This document shows, piece by piece, positions 35,928 through 47,200 of a DNA stretch of 64,000 nt. The DNA lies in contig NZ_FQYY01000005.1 of NCBI RefSeq assembly GCF_900141885.1, forward strand, positions 248,001-312,000. Reading direction: 5' to 3'. Position numbers and translations under genes: made by a program. This DNA comes from Mesonia phycicola. GTDB taxonomy: Bacteria; Bacteroidota; Bacteroidia; Flavobacteriales; Flavobacteriaceae. The notes below the pieces were generated by a model that saw only the letters and a list, made by a program, of their open reading frames with translations, searched no databases and had not been told where the DNA came from. Numbering within the stretch: position 1 is the stretch's first letter; each line of letters opens with the position of its first letter.

Positions 35928-37259
35928 ATGCAGACACATAAAAATATACCTGAAGTTTCATTCTTTAGATTTATTAGGCATGCTGCTAATATTTTAAAAA
36001 ATCCGTTACCTTTTCATGAATATAACTTCCAGAAGTTAGGAGATGTCTTTAGGTTAAAAATAGGTTTAGGTAATTCGGTTGTGTTTTCTAGAAATCCTAA
36101 ACTAGCACAATATATTCTTCAGAAGAATCAAAAAAATTACCATAAATCTCCCATACAAACTAAAGATCTTTCTAAATACGTGGGGCACGGTTTACTGACT
36201 GTAAATGGAGAAAAGTGGATAAAACAAAGAAAGCTAATACAACCAGCATTTCATAAAAAACAATTAGCACAACTTGTAGATAATATACAAGAAGCTATAT
36301 TGGTAGAATTGCAAAAAATAACCACAGATAAGCCAATAGATATTTTTCCTATTTTAAATAATTTGGCCTTTCAAACAGTAGTGAAATCTCTTTTTAGTAG
36401 TGCCGTTGGAGAAAAAGAAATTAATAGACTGCAATACATTACAGAGGCAGCTCAAAAAATGTTAGTAAGTGAGTTAAGACAACCTTTTAAAGGTTGGTGG
36501 TTTAAATGGAGCGGACAAATACAAAAGCATATAGACTTAACCAATGAAGCTCGAGAAATTTTAAAGCAAATTGTAAATAAAAGAAAAGCTTCTGGTGTTA
36601 AAGAAGATGATTTGCTAGATATGCTACTAGATGCAAGGTATGAAGATGGCTCTACAATGACAGAGCAGCAGTTAATAGATGAAATATTAATACTTTTTAC
36701 AGCAGGTCATGAAACTACTGCTAACGCGCTAACTTTTACCTGTGAGTTGTTAGCTAGAAATCCTGAAATTCAAGAAAAATTACATGAAGAGGTAGTTAAG
36801 GCAAAAAAAGAATCTTCCACAATAATGGAGTTTTTAAAAATTAGTACTTATGCTAATCAAGTAATAGATGAATCTATGAGACTTTACCCTCCTGTTTATT
36901 TTATAGATAGAATAAGTTTAGAAGAAGATAATTTTGAAGATTTTACTGTCTCTAAAGCATCTAGCATTTTACTTTCTATATACGAAATTCATAGGCATAA
37001 AGATTATTGGAGTAATCCTGAGCAGTTTATACCAGAACGTTTTGAAAAAATAGAAACCAAAAAATCTATAGCCTACTATCCTTTTGGGGCAGGTCCAAGA
37101 AAGTGTATTGGTAATAATTTTGCTATGTATGAAATGATAATGGCTATTTCAGAAATTACAAGTAAATTTAAAATAGAAGCTAAGCAAGGTGCCATAGAGA
37201 TTACTCCGTTAATTACACTCAAACCTAAAAATGCTATTTTAAAATTTACAAAAAGATAA
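35928..37259 (+). CDS. Cytochrome P450
   Basis: 443-aa heme monooxygenase, soluble with no membrane anchor. The I-helix oxygen-activation motif is LFTAGHETTANAL (~257), the K-helix ExxR is ESMRLYPPVYF (~310), and the heme-thiolate loop is FGAGPRKCIGNNFAMYE (Cys ~393). All catalytic features are intact. The overall pattern resembles CYP102/CYP4-type fatty-acid-binding P450s, but the substrate is not deducible. It starts 10 bp after ruvB and its TAA abuts the queG ATG, so it is embedded in a housekeeping operon. No ferredoxin partner gene is adjacent. Confidence 0.93.
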   Translation: MQTHKNIPEVSFFRFIRHAANILKNPLPFHEYNFQKLGDVFRLKIGLGNSVVFSRNPKLAQYILQKNQKNYHKSPIQTKDLSKYVGHGLLTVNGEKWIKQRKLIQPAFHKKQLAQLVDNIQEAILVELQKITTDKPIDIFPILNNLAFQTVVKSLFSSAVGEKEINRLQYITEAAQKMLVSELRQPFKGWWFKWSGQIQKHIDLTNEAREILKQIVNKRKASGVKEDDLLDMLLDARYEDGSTMTEQQLIDEILILFTAGHETTANALTFTCELLARNPEIQEKLHEEVVKAKKESSTIMEFLKISTYANQVIDESMRLYPPVYFIDRISLEEDNFEDFTVSKASSILLSIYEIHRHKDYWSNPEQFIPERFEKIETKKSIAYYPFGAGPRKCIGNNFAMYEMIMAISEITSKFKIEAKQGAIEITPLITLKPKNAILKFTKR

Positions 37260-38189
37260 ATGCTGCTTACTAATTCAGAAAAATACACTAAGCTTATTAA
37301 AGACGAAGCGTTAAGGCTTGGCTTTATGTCTTGTGGCATAAGTAAAGCAGGATTTTTAGAAGATGAAGCACCGCGTTTAGAAAAATGGCTAAATGAAAAT
37401 AGAAACGGAGAAATGCAATGGATGGAGAATCATTTTGATAAACGTTTAAATCCTACCCTTTTAGTAGATGACGCCAAAAGTATAGTTTCTGTTTTATTAA
37501 ATTATTATCCGCACGAAATTCAGCAAGAAGATAGCTATCATTTAAGTAAATACGCTTATGGTCAAGATTACCATTTTGTAATAAAAGACAAGCTAAAACA
37601 CTTGCTCCAATTTATAAAAAAAGAAATAGGGGAAGTGTCAGGAAGAGCATTTGTAGATTCTGCTCCTGTGTTAGACAAAGCTTGGGCAGCTAAAAGTGGT
37701 TTAGGCTGGATAGGGAAAAACAGTAATTTATTATCTAAAAAAACAGGTTCCTTTTTTTTTATTGCAGAATTAATTATCGATTTGGAGTTAGAATATGATA
37801 CTCCAGTTACAGATCACTGCGGAAGCTGTACCGCTTGTATAGATGCTTGCCCTACAGATGCAATTTACGAGCCTTATAAAGTAGACGGTAGCAAGTGTAT
37901 TTCTTATTATACAATAGAACTAAAAGATAGTATTCCAGCTTCAGAAAGAGGGAAATTTAACGATTGGATGTTTGGTTGTGATATTTGCCAAGATGTTTGC
38001 CCTTGGAACAGGTTTTCTAAACCACATACCGAACCATTATTTAATCCGCATCCAGATTTGTTACAAATGACAAAAGAAGATTGGAAAGAGATTACCAAAG
38101 AGACTTTTCAAGAAATATTTAAAAAAACAGCCGTAAAAAGAACCAAGTATGATGGCTTAAAGCGAAATATTAATTTTTTAGAAAGTTAA
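37260..38189 (+). CDS. queG: Epoxyqueuosine reductase QueG
   Basis: 309-aa cobalamin- and Fe-S-dependent enzyme for the last step of queuosine synthesis in tRNA. The two [4Fe-4S] motifs are [16 protein letters not shown] (~187) and [11 protein letters not shown] (~239). The upstream domain contains the conserved [20 protein letters not shown] stretch. The ATG abuts the P450 stop codon, implying translational coupling. Confidence 0.95.
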   Translation: MLLTNSEKYTKLIKDEALRLGFMSCGISKAGFLEDEAPRLEKWLNENRNGEMQWMENHFDKRLNPTLLVDDAKSIVSVLLNYYPHEIQQEDSYHLSKYAYGQDYHFVIKDKLKHLLQFIKKEIGEVSGRAFVDSAPVLDKAWAAKSGLGWIGKNSNLLSKKTGSFFFIAELIIDLELEYDTPVTDHCGSCTACIDACPTDAIYEPYKVDGSKCISYYTIELKDSIPASERGKFNDWMFGCDICQDVCPWNRFSKPHTEPLFNPHPDLLQMTKEDWKEITKETFQEIFKKTAVKRTKYDGLKRNINFLES

Positions 38190-38220
38190 TTTTTCTATTC
38201 TAAATGGATGTTTACCTTTG
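38190..38220 (+). promoter_or_regulatory. Promoter of maeB
   Basis: TTTT (38190-38193), 19 nt, TACCTTTG (38213-38220). It begins right after the queG stop and covers the ATG at 38208, so that ATG cannot be in the main transcript. Confidence 0.72.
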
Positions 38221-38243
38221 CTTATTCTCAAACTAGAAACAAG

Positions 38244-40541
38244 ATGAGTAACGAACGTAAAAGAAGGGAAGCTTTAGTTTATCACGCTAAACCAAAGCCA
38301 GGTAAAATAGAAGTTGTTCCAACAAAAAAATATTCAACGCAAAGAGATTTGGCGTTGGCATACTCACCGGGAGTTGCAGAGCCTTGCCTAGAAATAGCAA
38401 AAGACAAAGAAAACGCTTATAAATATACAGCCAAAGGTAATTTGGTAGCTGTAATCTCTAACGGTACTGCTGTTTTAGGATTAGGAGATATTGGTCCAGA
38501 AGCATCAAAACCAGTGATGGAAGGTAAAGGTTTGTTATTTAAAATTTTTGCAGATATAGATGTTTTTGATATTGAAGTAGATACAAAAAACATTGACGAT
38601 TTTATTAATACCGTTAAAAATATAGCTCCCACTTTTGGAGGTATAAATTTAGAAGATATTAAAGCACCCGAAGCTTTTGAAATTGAAAGAAGGTTAAAAG
38701 CAGAGCTAGATATACCGGTAATGCATGACGATCAGCACGGGACAGCAATTATTTCTTCCGCAGCATTATTAAATGCGTTAGAAATTGCAGATAAAAAAAT
38801 AAATGAAGTAAAAGTAGTAATCTCTGGAGCAGGCTCTGCAGCAATTGCGTGTGCAAAGCTGTATGTTTCTCTAGGAGTAGCAAAAAATAATATAGTGATG
38901 TTTGATGTAAACGGAGTTTTACATCACGATCGTAAAGATTTGTCTGATATTCAGATGGATTTTGCCATAGATACAAAATATGCTTCTTTAGGGGAAGCTA
39001 TTAATGGAGCAGATGTGTTTTTAGGTCTTTCTGTAGGTAATGTGTTAAAACCAGAGATGCTAAAAACAATGAATAATAATCCTATTGTTTTTGCAATGGC
39101 TAATCCAGAGCCAGAAATAGAATACGATTTAGCAGTAAAAACACGAGAAGACATTATTATGGCAACGGGTAGAAGTGATCACCCAAATCAAGTAAATAAT
39201 GTTTTAGGTTTTCCATTTATATTTAGAGGGGCTTTAGATGTAAGAGCTACTAAAATTAACGAAGCTATGAAAATGGCAGCGGTTAAAGCTTTAGCTAATC
39301 TTGCCAAAGAAAGCGTACCAGAACAAGTAAACATAGCTTACGGAGAGACAAAATTAAATTTTGGAAGAGACTATATCATTCCAAAACCCTTCGACCCTAG
39401 ACTGCTTACCGTAGTTCCGCCAGCAGTAGCAAAAGCAGCAATGGATAGTGGTGTGGCTAAAGAGCCAATACAAGACTGGCAACGTTATGAAGATGAGCTT
39501 TATGAGAGAATGGGAAGTGATAATAAAATTACAAGATTGTTACTTAACCGTGCTAAAATTAACCCTAAAAAGGTAGTTTTTGCAGAAGCAGATCATCTAG
39601 ATGTTTTAAAAGCAGCACAAATTGTTAACGATGAAGGAATTGCTATCCCTATTTTATTAGGAAGAAAAGATGTGATTTTAGAGTTAATGAACGAGATAGA
39701 GTTTGATGGAGAAGGAGTAGAAATTATAGATCCAAAATCTGACGATCAAAAAGAAAATACAGAGAAATACGGAAACTGTTTTTGGGAAGCTAGAAAAAGA
39801 AATGGAATTACTCAATTAGATGCACATAAACTTATGCGTCAGCGTAATTATTTTGCAGCTATGATGGTAAAGCAAGGGGATGCAGATGCTTTATTAACAG
39901 GTTATTCTAGAGCTTATCCTGGTGTTGTAAGACCTATGCTTGAGATTATAGGTATGGCAAAAGGAGTTTCTAGAATAGCGGCTACCAATTTAATGAGTAC
40001 CTCTAGAGGTCCGTTATTTATTAGTGATACTTCTATAAATATAGATCCAGATGCTAAAGATTTAGCCAGAATTACACAAATGACAGCACATACCGCAAAA
40101 ATGTTTGGTATAGACCCTGTAATTGCAATGATTTCATATGCAAACTTTGGTTCTTCTAAAGATCCGCATGCTACTAAAGTGAAAGACGCAGTATCTTATT
40201 TACATCAGTATTGTCCAGAAATTAATGTAGACGGAGAGTTACAAGTAGATTTTGCATTAAATAAAGAAATGCTTCAAAGTAAATTCCCATTTTCAAAATT
40301 AGCAGGTAGAAAAGTAAATACATTAGTTTTTCCTAATCTAGACTCTGCCAACTCTACTTACAAATTAATTAAAGAGCTAAATAATACAGATTCTATAGGG
40401 CCAATAATGATGGGGTTAAATAAACCAGCTCATATTTTGCAGTTAGGAGCAAGCGTTGCAGAAATGGTAAATATGGCTGCTGTATCTGTAGTAGATGCGC
40501 AAGAAAAAGAAAAGAAAAAAACATTGCCTGTGATGATTTAG
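38244..40541 (+). CDS. maeB: NADP-dependent malic enzyme with phosphotransacetylase-like domain
   Basis: 765-aa enzyme converting malate to pyruvate, CO2 and NADPH. The malic domain (~1-425) carries LALAYSPGVAEPCL, the catalytic Lys region YKYTAKGNLVAV, MHDDQHGTAI for the metal and the dinucleotide fold VVISGAGSAAIACAKL. The C-terminal ~330 residues form a phosphate acetyltransferase-like domain (VVFAEADHLDVLKAA, AMMVKQGDADALLTGYSRA), regulatory in this family. An ATG at 38208 is in frame but lies within the promoter; ATG 38244 gives the familiar MSNERKRREALVYHA start. Confidence 0.95.
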   Translation: MSNERKRREALVYHAKPKPGKIEVVPTKKYSTQRDLALAYSPGVAEPCLEIAKDKENAYKYTAKGNLVAVISNGTAVLGLGDIGPEASKPVMEGKGLLFKIFADIDVFDIEVDTKNIDDFINTVKNIAPTFGGINLEDIKAPEAFEIERRLKAELDIPVMHDDQHGTAIISSAALLNALEIADKKINEVKVVISGAGSAAIACAKLYVSLGVAKNNIVMFDVNGVLHHDRKDLSDIQMDFAIDTKYASLGEAINGADVFLGLSVGNVLKPEMLKTMNNNPIVFAMANPEPEIEYDLAVKTREDIIMATGRSDHPNQVNNVLGFPFIFRGALDVRATKINEAMKMAAVKALANLAKESVPEQVNIAYGETKLNFGRDYIIPKPFDPRLLTVVPPAVAKAAMDSGVAKEPIQDWQRYEDELYERMGSDNKITRLLLNRAKINPKKVVFAEADHLDVLKAAQIVNDEGIAIPILLGRKDVILELMNEIEFDGEGVEIIDPKSDDQKENTEKYGNCFWEARKRNGITQLDAHKLMRQRNYFAAMMVKQGDADALLTGYSRAYPGVVRPMLEIIGMAKGVSRIAATNLMSTSRGPLFISDTSINIDPDAKDLARITQMTAHTAKMFGIDPVIAMISYANFGSSKDPHATKVKDAVSYLHQYCPEINVDGELQVDFALNKEMLQSKFPFSKLAGRKVNTLVFPNLDSANSTYKLIKELNNTDSIGPIMMGLNKPAHILQLGASVAEMVNMAAVSVVDAQEKEKKKTLPVMI

Positions 40542-40571
40542 GTAATAATGTTGTTAAACTATAGTCGCTAA

Positions 40572-40602
40572 TTTTAGTATTTTAATAATTTCGCTACATT
40601 TG
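40572..40602 (+). promoter_or_regulatory. Promoter of the ruvA-sprA operon
   Basis: TTTT (40572-40575), 19 nt, TACATTTG (40595-40602), 27 nt before the ruvA ATG. Confidence 0.77.
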
Positions 40603-40629
40603 GGGGATTTTTAACTTTTACTTAACTAA

Positions 40630-41214
40630 ATGATTTCACACCTAAAGGGTAAACTAGTAGAGAAAAACCCAACGGATATTACAGTAGAATGCAATGGAGT
40701 TGGGTATTTTTTAAATATTTCACTAAACACCTATTCACAACTTCCTGCAGAAGAAAATATTTTTATTTACGTCTACCTACAAGTTAGAGAAGATGCACAT
40801 ACTCTGTTTGGGTTCATGCAAAAGTCAGAAAGAGAAATTTTTAAAAAACTAATTTCTGTTTCTGGTATTGGTGCTAGTACTGCAAGAACAATGCTTTCAT
40901 CTTTAACACCTCTTCAAGTAGTAGAGGCAATTACGCAAGAAGAAGTGGCAATTATACAGAGTGTAAAGGGTATTGGAGCAAAAACTGCTCAACGAGTTAT
41001 TATAGATCTTAAAGATAAGTTAAGTGAATTTTCTGAAGATGTTAATGAAATTGTAAAGTCTTCACGCAATACACACAAAGAAGAAGCGTTATCTGCATTA
41101 GAAACTTTAGGTTATACTAGAAAGCAATCTGAAAAAGTAGTAAGCAGAATTATTAAAAATGACGCCGAAGCTTCAGTTGAGACAATTATAAAGTTTGCCT
41201 TAAAAAACCTTTAA
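40630..41214 (+). CDS. ruvA: Holliday junction DNA-binding protein RuvA
   Basis: 194-aa subunit that tetramerises on four-way junctions. N-terminal OB fold (MISHLKGKLVEKNPTDITVE), two helix-hairpin-helix motifs (VSGIGASTARTML, VKGIGAKTAQRVIIDL) and a C-terminal RuvB-binding domain (EEALSALETLGYTRKQSEK). sprA begins 4 nt after its stop. Confidence 0.96.
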   Translation: MISHLKGKLVEKNPTDITVECNGVGYFLNISLNTYSQLPAEENIFIYVYLQVREDAHTLFGFMQKSEREIFKKLISVSGIGASTARTMLSSLTPLQVVEAITQEEVAIIQSVKGIGAKTAQRVIIDLKDKLSEFSEDVNEIVKSSRNTHKEEALSALETLGYTRKQSEKVVSRIIKNDAEASVETIIKFALKNL

Positions 41215-41218
41215 TACC

Positions 41219-44200
41219 TTGAGAAAAAATAACTTCTTCAATTTTAATTTTTCTTTATTTGCACTTACGTTTTTTATAGCGACGGTAAGCGCTTTTTCTC
41301 AAGAAGAAGAAAGTGAGACCGAACAAGATTCAACAAAAACAGGATATCGATTAGGGCAAATTCAAATGCAAAACCCTAATAGTATAGTTTCTAAATATAC
41401 ATACGATCCTGTTTTAGATCGTTACCTGTATACAGAAATGATAGGAGATGTAAACGTCTCTTACCCAATGATGCTTACGCGAGAAGAATACCAAGAGTTG
41501 GTTCTTGAAGAGCGAATGAAAGAGTATTTTAAAGAAAAATCTGACGCTCTTTCTGGTAGAGATAAAGAAGCAGAAGCACAACAGAAAAATTTATTGCCAA
41601 TATTTTATGTAGATAATCAATTTTTTGAATCTGTTTTTGGAGGCTCAGAAATAGAAGTTATTCCGCAAGGTTCTGTAGAGGTAGATTTAGGAGTTCTTTA
41701 TTCAAAACAAGATAACCCGTCCCTATCACCTAGAAATAGAAGTAGCTTAACTTTTGATTTTGATCAAAGAATTAGTTTAAGCTTATTAGGTACAGTAGGT
41801 ACGCGTTTACAGGTTACTGCAAATTACGATACAGAATCTACATTTGATTTTCAAAATCAAATCAAGCTAGAATATACACCAGATGAAGATGATATTGTAA
41901 GAAAAATTGAAGTTGGTAACGTGAGTATGCCGATTACCAATTCTTTAATTGATGGTTCTCAAAGTTTATTTGGAGTAAAAACAGAATTGCAATTTGGTAA
42001 AACTACTATTACTGGAGTTTTTTCAGAACAAAATTCAGAAAGAACAACAACAACAATACAAGGAGGCGGGTCTGTAGAAGAATTTGAAAAATTTATCTTA
42101 GATTATGATTCTAATAAGCACTTTTTTCTATCTCATTATTTTAGAGATCAGTATAATGATGCTTTAGCAAATTACCCTTTTATAGCGAGTAATATACAAG
42201 TAACTAAAGTTCAAATTTGGGTAACAAACACTTCCAATACTACAGATGCATTAACAGATGCAAGAAATATTGTAGCAATTCAAGATTTAGGAGAGTCTAC
42301 TTCAGAAAATATCGGAGTTTTATTAGATGCTAATGGAGATCCTAACAACTCTTCTTCTTTTGCAGGCTTTGTAAATGTAGCTGAAGGTTCTTACCCAAGT
42401 AATGCAAATAACGATTTTAACCCTTTAGGTATTAGTGGGCCGCAACAAACTGCATTAACTTCTGCAATAAGAGATATTGCTACGGTAGATCAAGGTTTTG
42501 GTGTTCACTCCAGTGAAGTAAGTGAAGGGATAGATTATGTAAAGCTAGAAAATGCTAGGCAATTATCTTCTAATGAATATACATTGTATTCAGACTTAGG
42601 TTATATCTCTTTAAACCAAACAATAAGTGATGATGAAATTTTAGCAGTAGCGTATCAATACACTGTAAACGGGCAGGTATATCAAGTAGGAGAATTTGCT
42701 AATGATGGTGTAGAGGCAACCACTACAGCAACTGGTAGTACGGGAGACGTAACAGTAACTCAAAATTTAGTTGTAAAAATGCTTAAAAGCACTATAACTA
42801 ACGTAAATGAGCCTGTTTGGGATTTAATGATGAAGAACATCTACAGCCTGGGAGCTTATCAATTAGAAGAAGATAATTTTGAATTTAGAATTTTATACTC
42901 AGATCCAGAATCATTAAATTACATTAAACCAGAAGGGTCTACACCGCTGCCAAGTGATGTGCAAGAAACTAATTTGTTAAGAGTTTTTAATTTAGATAAC
43001 TTAAATACAAATAGAGATCCTGTAGTTGGCGGAGATGGTTTTTTTGACTTCGTAGCAGGTCAAACTATTGATGTAGAAAATGGTAGAATTATATTTACCA
43101 CGGTAGAGCCGTTTGGAGAGTATTTATTTAATAAGTTAGATAATACGCCAAATGGAGGTTCTGAAGATTACGACGATGAAAGTACATATAATGAAAATCA
43201 AGAAAAATACGTTTTTAGGTCATTATATGCTACTACAAAAACAGCTGCAGAACAGGAAGATGCAGATAAAAATAAGTTTAAATTAGAAGGAAGTTATACT
43301 TCTTCTGGAGAAAACGGAATATCATTAGGTGCTTTTAATATTCCGCAAGGTTCTGTAACAGTAACTGCAGGAGGTATTGAGCTGCAAGAAGGGATAGACT
43401 ATACGGTAGATTACCAATTAGGTACAGTGACAATTTTAGATGAAGCTTTGTTAGCTTCAGATGCGGTAATTCAAGCTTCTACAGAGAATAATGCTCTTTT
43501 TGGTCAGCAAACAAAAAGATATACAGCATTAGATGTACAACACCAATTTAATGAAAATTTTATAGTAGGGGCAACCTATGTAAACTTAAACGAAAGGCCA
43601 ACTACGCAAAAATCAAATTATGGGTATGAGTCTATTAACAACAGTATCTATGGTTTAAATTTTAATTACGCTACAGAAGTGCCGTTTTTTACTAGGTTAG
43701 TAAATAAGCTTCCTAACATAGATACAGATGTTGAGTCTAATTTTTCTATAAGAGGAGAGTTTGCTTACCTACAACCAGGTTCGCCTTCGGGAGATGATTT
43801 TGATGGAGAAACTACAAGTTATATAGATGATTTTGAAGCTTCACAAACAGCAATTTCTTTATTAAGCCCGTTATCTTGGTACTTGTCAAGTGTGCCGGTA
43901 GGTTATGGTGGTGAATACTCAAATAATGATTTGGCTGTAAACTATAAGAGAGCTCATTTAAATTGGTACACAGTAGATCCAGTATTTTATACAGACTCAC
44001 GCCCATCTGGTGTTAGTGATGATGATATGTCTACTTACGCTACAAGACGTGTGTATATAGATGAAATTTACCCAAATACAGATGTGGTAGAAGGGCAAGC
44101 CCAAGTGATATATACGTTAGATATGGCTTATTACCCTACGCAACGTGGGCCTTACAATTTTAACCCTACTTCTGCAGGAACTAATGATTTGCTTAATCCT

Positions 44201-47200
44201 AGTGAAAATTTTGCAGGAATTATGCGAGGAATGACTACTACAGATTTTGAACAGTCTAACGTAGAGTTTGTAGAATTTTGGGTGATGGACCCTTTTATTT
44301 ATGATGAAAATCAAAATGTAGATCAAGGGAAAGTAGTTTTAAACTTTGGTAGTATTTCTGAAGATATTTTAAAAGACGGGAGAAAACAATATGAAAATGG
44401 TTTACCTGTAGATGGCTCAACAGATTCTACCATAGAGACAGATTACGGTAAAGTTCCTTCTAGCCAATCACTAGTATATGCATTTGATTCTGAAGATGCA
44501 GAGAGAGATAACCAAGATATTGGTTTTGATGGTTTAAGTGATGCAGAAGAAGCAACCAAATTTCCTGATTTTGCAAATTTAGAAGACCCTGCTAACGATA
44601 ATTACGAGTATTATTTAGCAAAAGAAGGAAATGTTTTAGAGCGTTACTATAACTATAATGGTTCGCAGGGTAATTCTCCTACAGATGTAGAAGACGATGA
44701 TAGAGGAAATAGCACAGTGCCTTCTGTAGAAGATATCAATAGAGATAATACAATGAATACTATTGATAGCTATTTTGAATACGAAGTGCCTGTATTTAGA
44801 AATATGAGTGTAGATAATAATACAAGTTCTATCACTGGTATTGATGAAGATTATATTACCGATGTTAAAACGGTAACTACAACTATGCAAAATGGAGAAT
44901 CTATAGATGTAAGATGGGTTCAGTTTAAAGTACCATTAAGTACCAATAGTGAGTATTCAGTAAATGGTATTTCAGATTTAAGATCTGTGAGATTTATGAG
45001 GATGTATTTGGCAGATTTTGCAGATGATGTGGTTTTACGTTTAGGAGCTTTAAATTTAGTAAGGGGAGATTATAAAAGCTATACAGAAGCTATTGTGCCA
45101 GATGGTACAGATCCAGAATCTACACCTGGTACAGAGTTAGATGTAACTGCGGTAAGTGAAGAGCAAACTTCAGATTATGTAACCCCTCCTGGTGTTGTTA
45201 GAGAAGAACTTATTAATAATAATCAAACTATTCGTGAAGATGAGCAATCGCTATCTCTTACGGTTACAGGGTTAGATCCGGGAGATTCTAGAGGTGTTTA
45301 TAAGAGTTTTCAAGTAGATATGCGTCAGTATGAAAACTTAGAAATGTTTTTACATGCCGAAAGTTTACCTGCACCTGCTGCAACTTTAGAAGACGGAGAT
45401 TTAACTGCGTTTATAAGAATGGGGTCAGATTTTACAGATAACTTTTATCAAATAGAAATTCCTTTAACGATTAGTGAAGCTAATTCTACCGCCTCATTAG
45501 ATGTTTGGCCAGAAGAAAATAATTTAGATTTATCACTATCACTTTTGCAAGAAATAAAATCACTGGTATTAGGTAGTCAAGCGTATAGCAGTGCAGATTT
45601 AAACTTTTTTACTTCAGATTTAAGTCCGTCTACCTCTAATAATTTAGGAGAATTGCGAGTAGGTATTAAAGGAAATCCAACTTATGGAGACATAAGGTTA
45701 ATTATGTTAGGGGTTAAAAATACTGGAGATACAGAAGCTTCTGGAGAAGTTTGGTTTAACGAGCTTCGTTTATCAGAATTAAAAAGCCAAGGGGGTTGGG
45801 CCGCTGTGTTAAGTTTAGATACTAATTTTGCAGATTTTGCAAATGTTTCTGCCTCAGGTAGTAAAAGTACTATAGGTTTTGGGGGTGTAGAGCAAAGTCC
45901 TTCAGAGAGGAGCTTAGAAGATTCTCAACAGTATGATGTAACTACTAATTTAAATTTAGGGCAACTATTACCTAAAACTTGGGGGGTAAAAGTTCCTTTA
46001 AGTTATAGTATTGGGGAAGAGTTGGTGACGCCATTATATGATCCGGAGTATTTAGATATTGAGTTAGAAACCTTGTTAGATAATGCAACAGATGAAGCTA
46101 CCAAAGATGAATTGTTGGAGCGAGCAGAAGATTATACAAAAACACAAAGCGTTAGTGTTATAGGGTTAAGAAAAGAAAGAGTAACCAAACCAGGAAAACC
46201 GCAAAGAAAACCAATGCCTTATGATATTGAAAATTTTGCTTTTTCAGGAACTTATAATCAAGTAGATCATCGTGATTTTGAAGTAGAAGATTACTTGTCT
46301 CAGAGCGTGAGTTTAGGGGCTACTTATAGTTATGGTTTTAGGCCTTTTAAAATAGAACCTTTTAAAAATATTAAGTACTTAGATAGTAGTGAGTATTATA
46401 AGTTTATTAAAGATTTTAATATAAACCTTTTACCAACAAGTTTATCTGTTAGCTCTAATATAGATAGAGATTATGATGAGCAAACATATAGAGAAACAGA
46501 TTTAACTTCTGGTTCGTTAGGTTTGCCAACCTTGTACCAAAGAAATTATACGTTTGATTGGCAATATACTGTAAATCATAATTTAACAGAGTCGTTGAGG
46601 TTTACGTTTAATTCTTCTACAAACAGAATTGTTAATAATTATATTAACGATGATAATGTGCAAGATAATACAGTAGGTATTTGGGATGGCTTTTTTGATT
46701 TAGGAAATCCAAATCAACTTTATCAAAGTTTACAATTAAATTATGATGTACCTTTTGATAAAATACCACTGTTAGAGTTTATAAAAACACAATATTCATA
46801 TACGGGTAACTTTCAGTGGCAAAAAGGTTCAGAAATAAATAATAGTTTAACAGATATTCCAGATCTTGGTAACGATATTCAAAACTCTAACACGCACCAA
46901 TTAAACAGTACGTTCGAGTTAAAAACTCTATATAATTATTTAGGTTTAAAGAAAAAACCAGATCCGCAAAACACAAGAGGAAGATCTCCTAATCAGGGTA
47001 ATCGTTTAGGTTTTTCAAGATCTAGTCAAAAATTAATTTCTAAAAATAACGATACAAAAGAAACCTTAGATAAACTTTCTGTCGGAGACAAAGCAACAAA
47101 TACCTTAATAGGTATAGCTACAGCAGTAAAAAGAATTACAGCAAATTATCAAGAAACAAATGGTATTTACCTTCCAGGGTACACTAACGATGTAGGTTTT

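Noticed and set aside
35928-37259. P450 as part of a secondary-metabolite cluster
   Set aside because: All neighbours are housekeeping genes; no synthase, transferase or ferredoxin is close.
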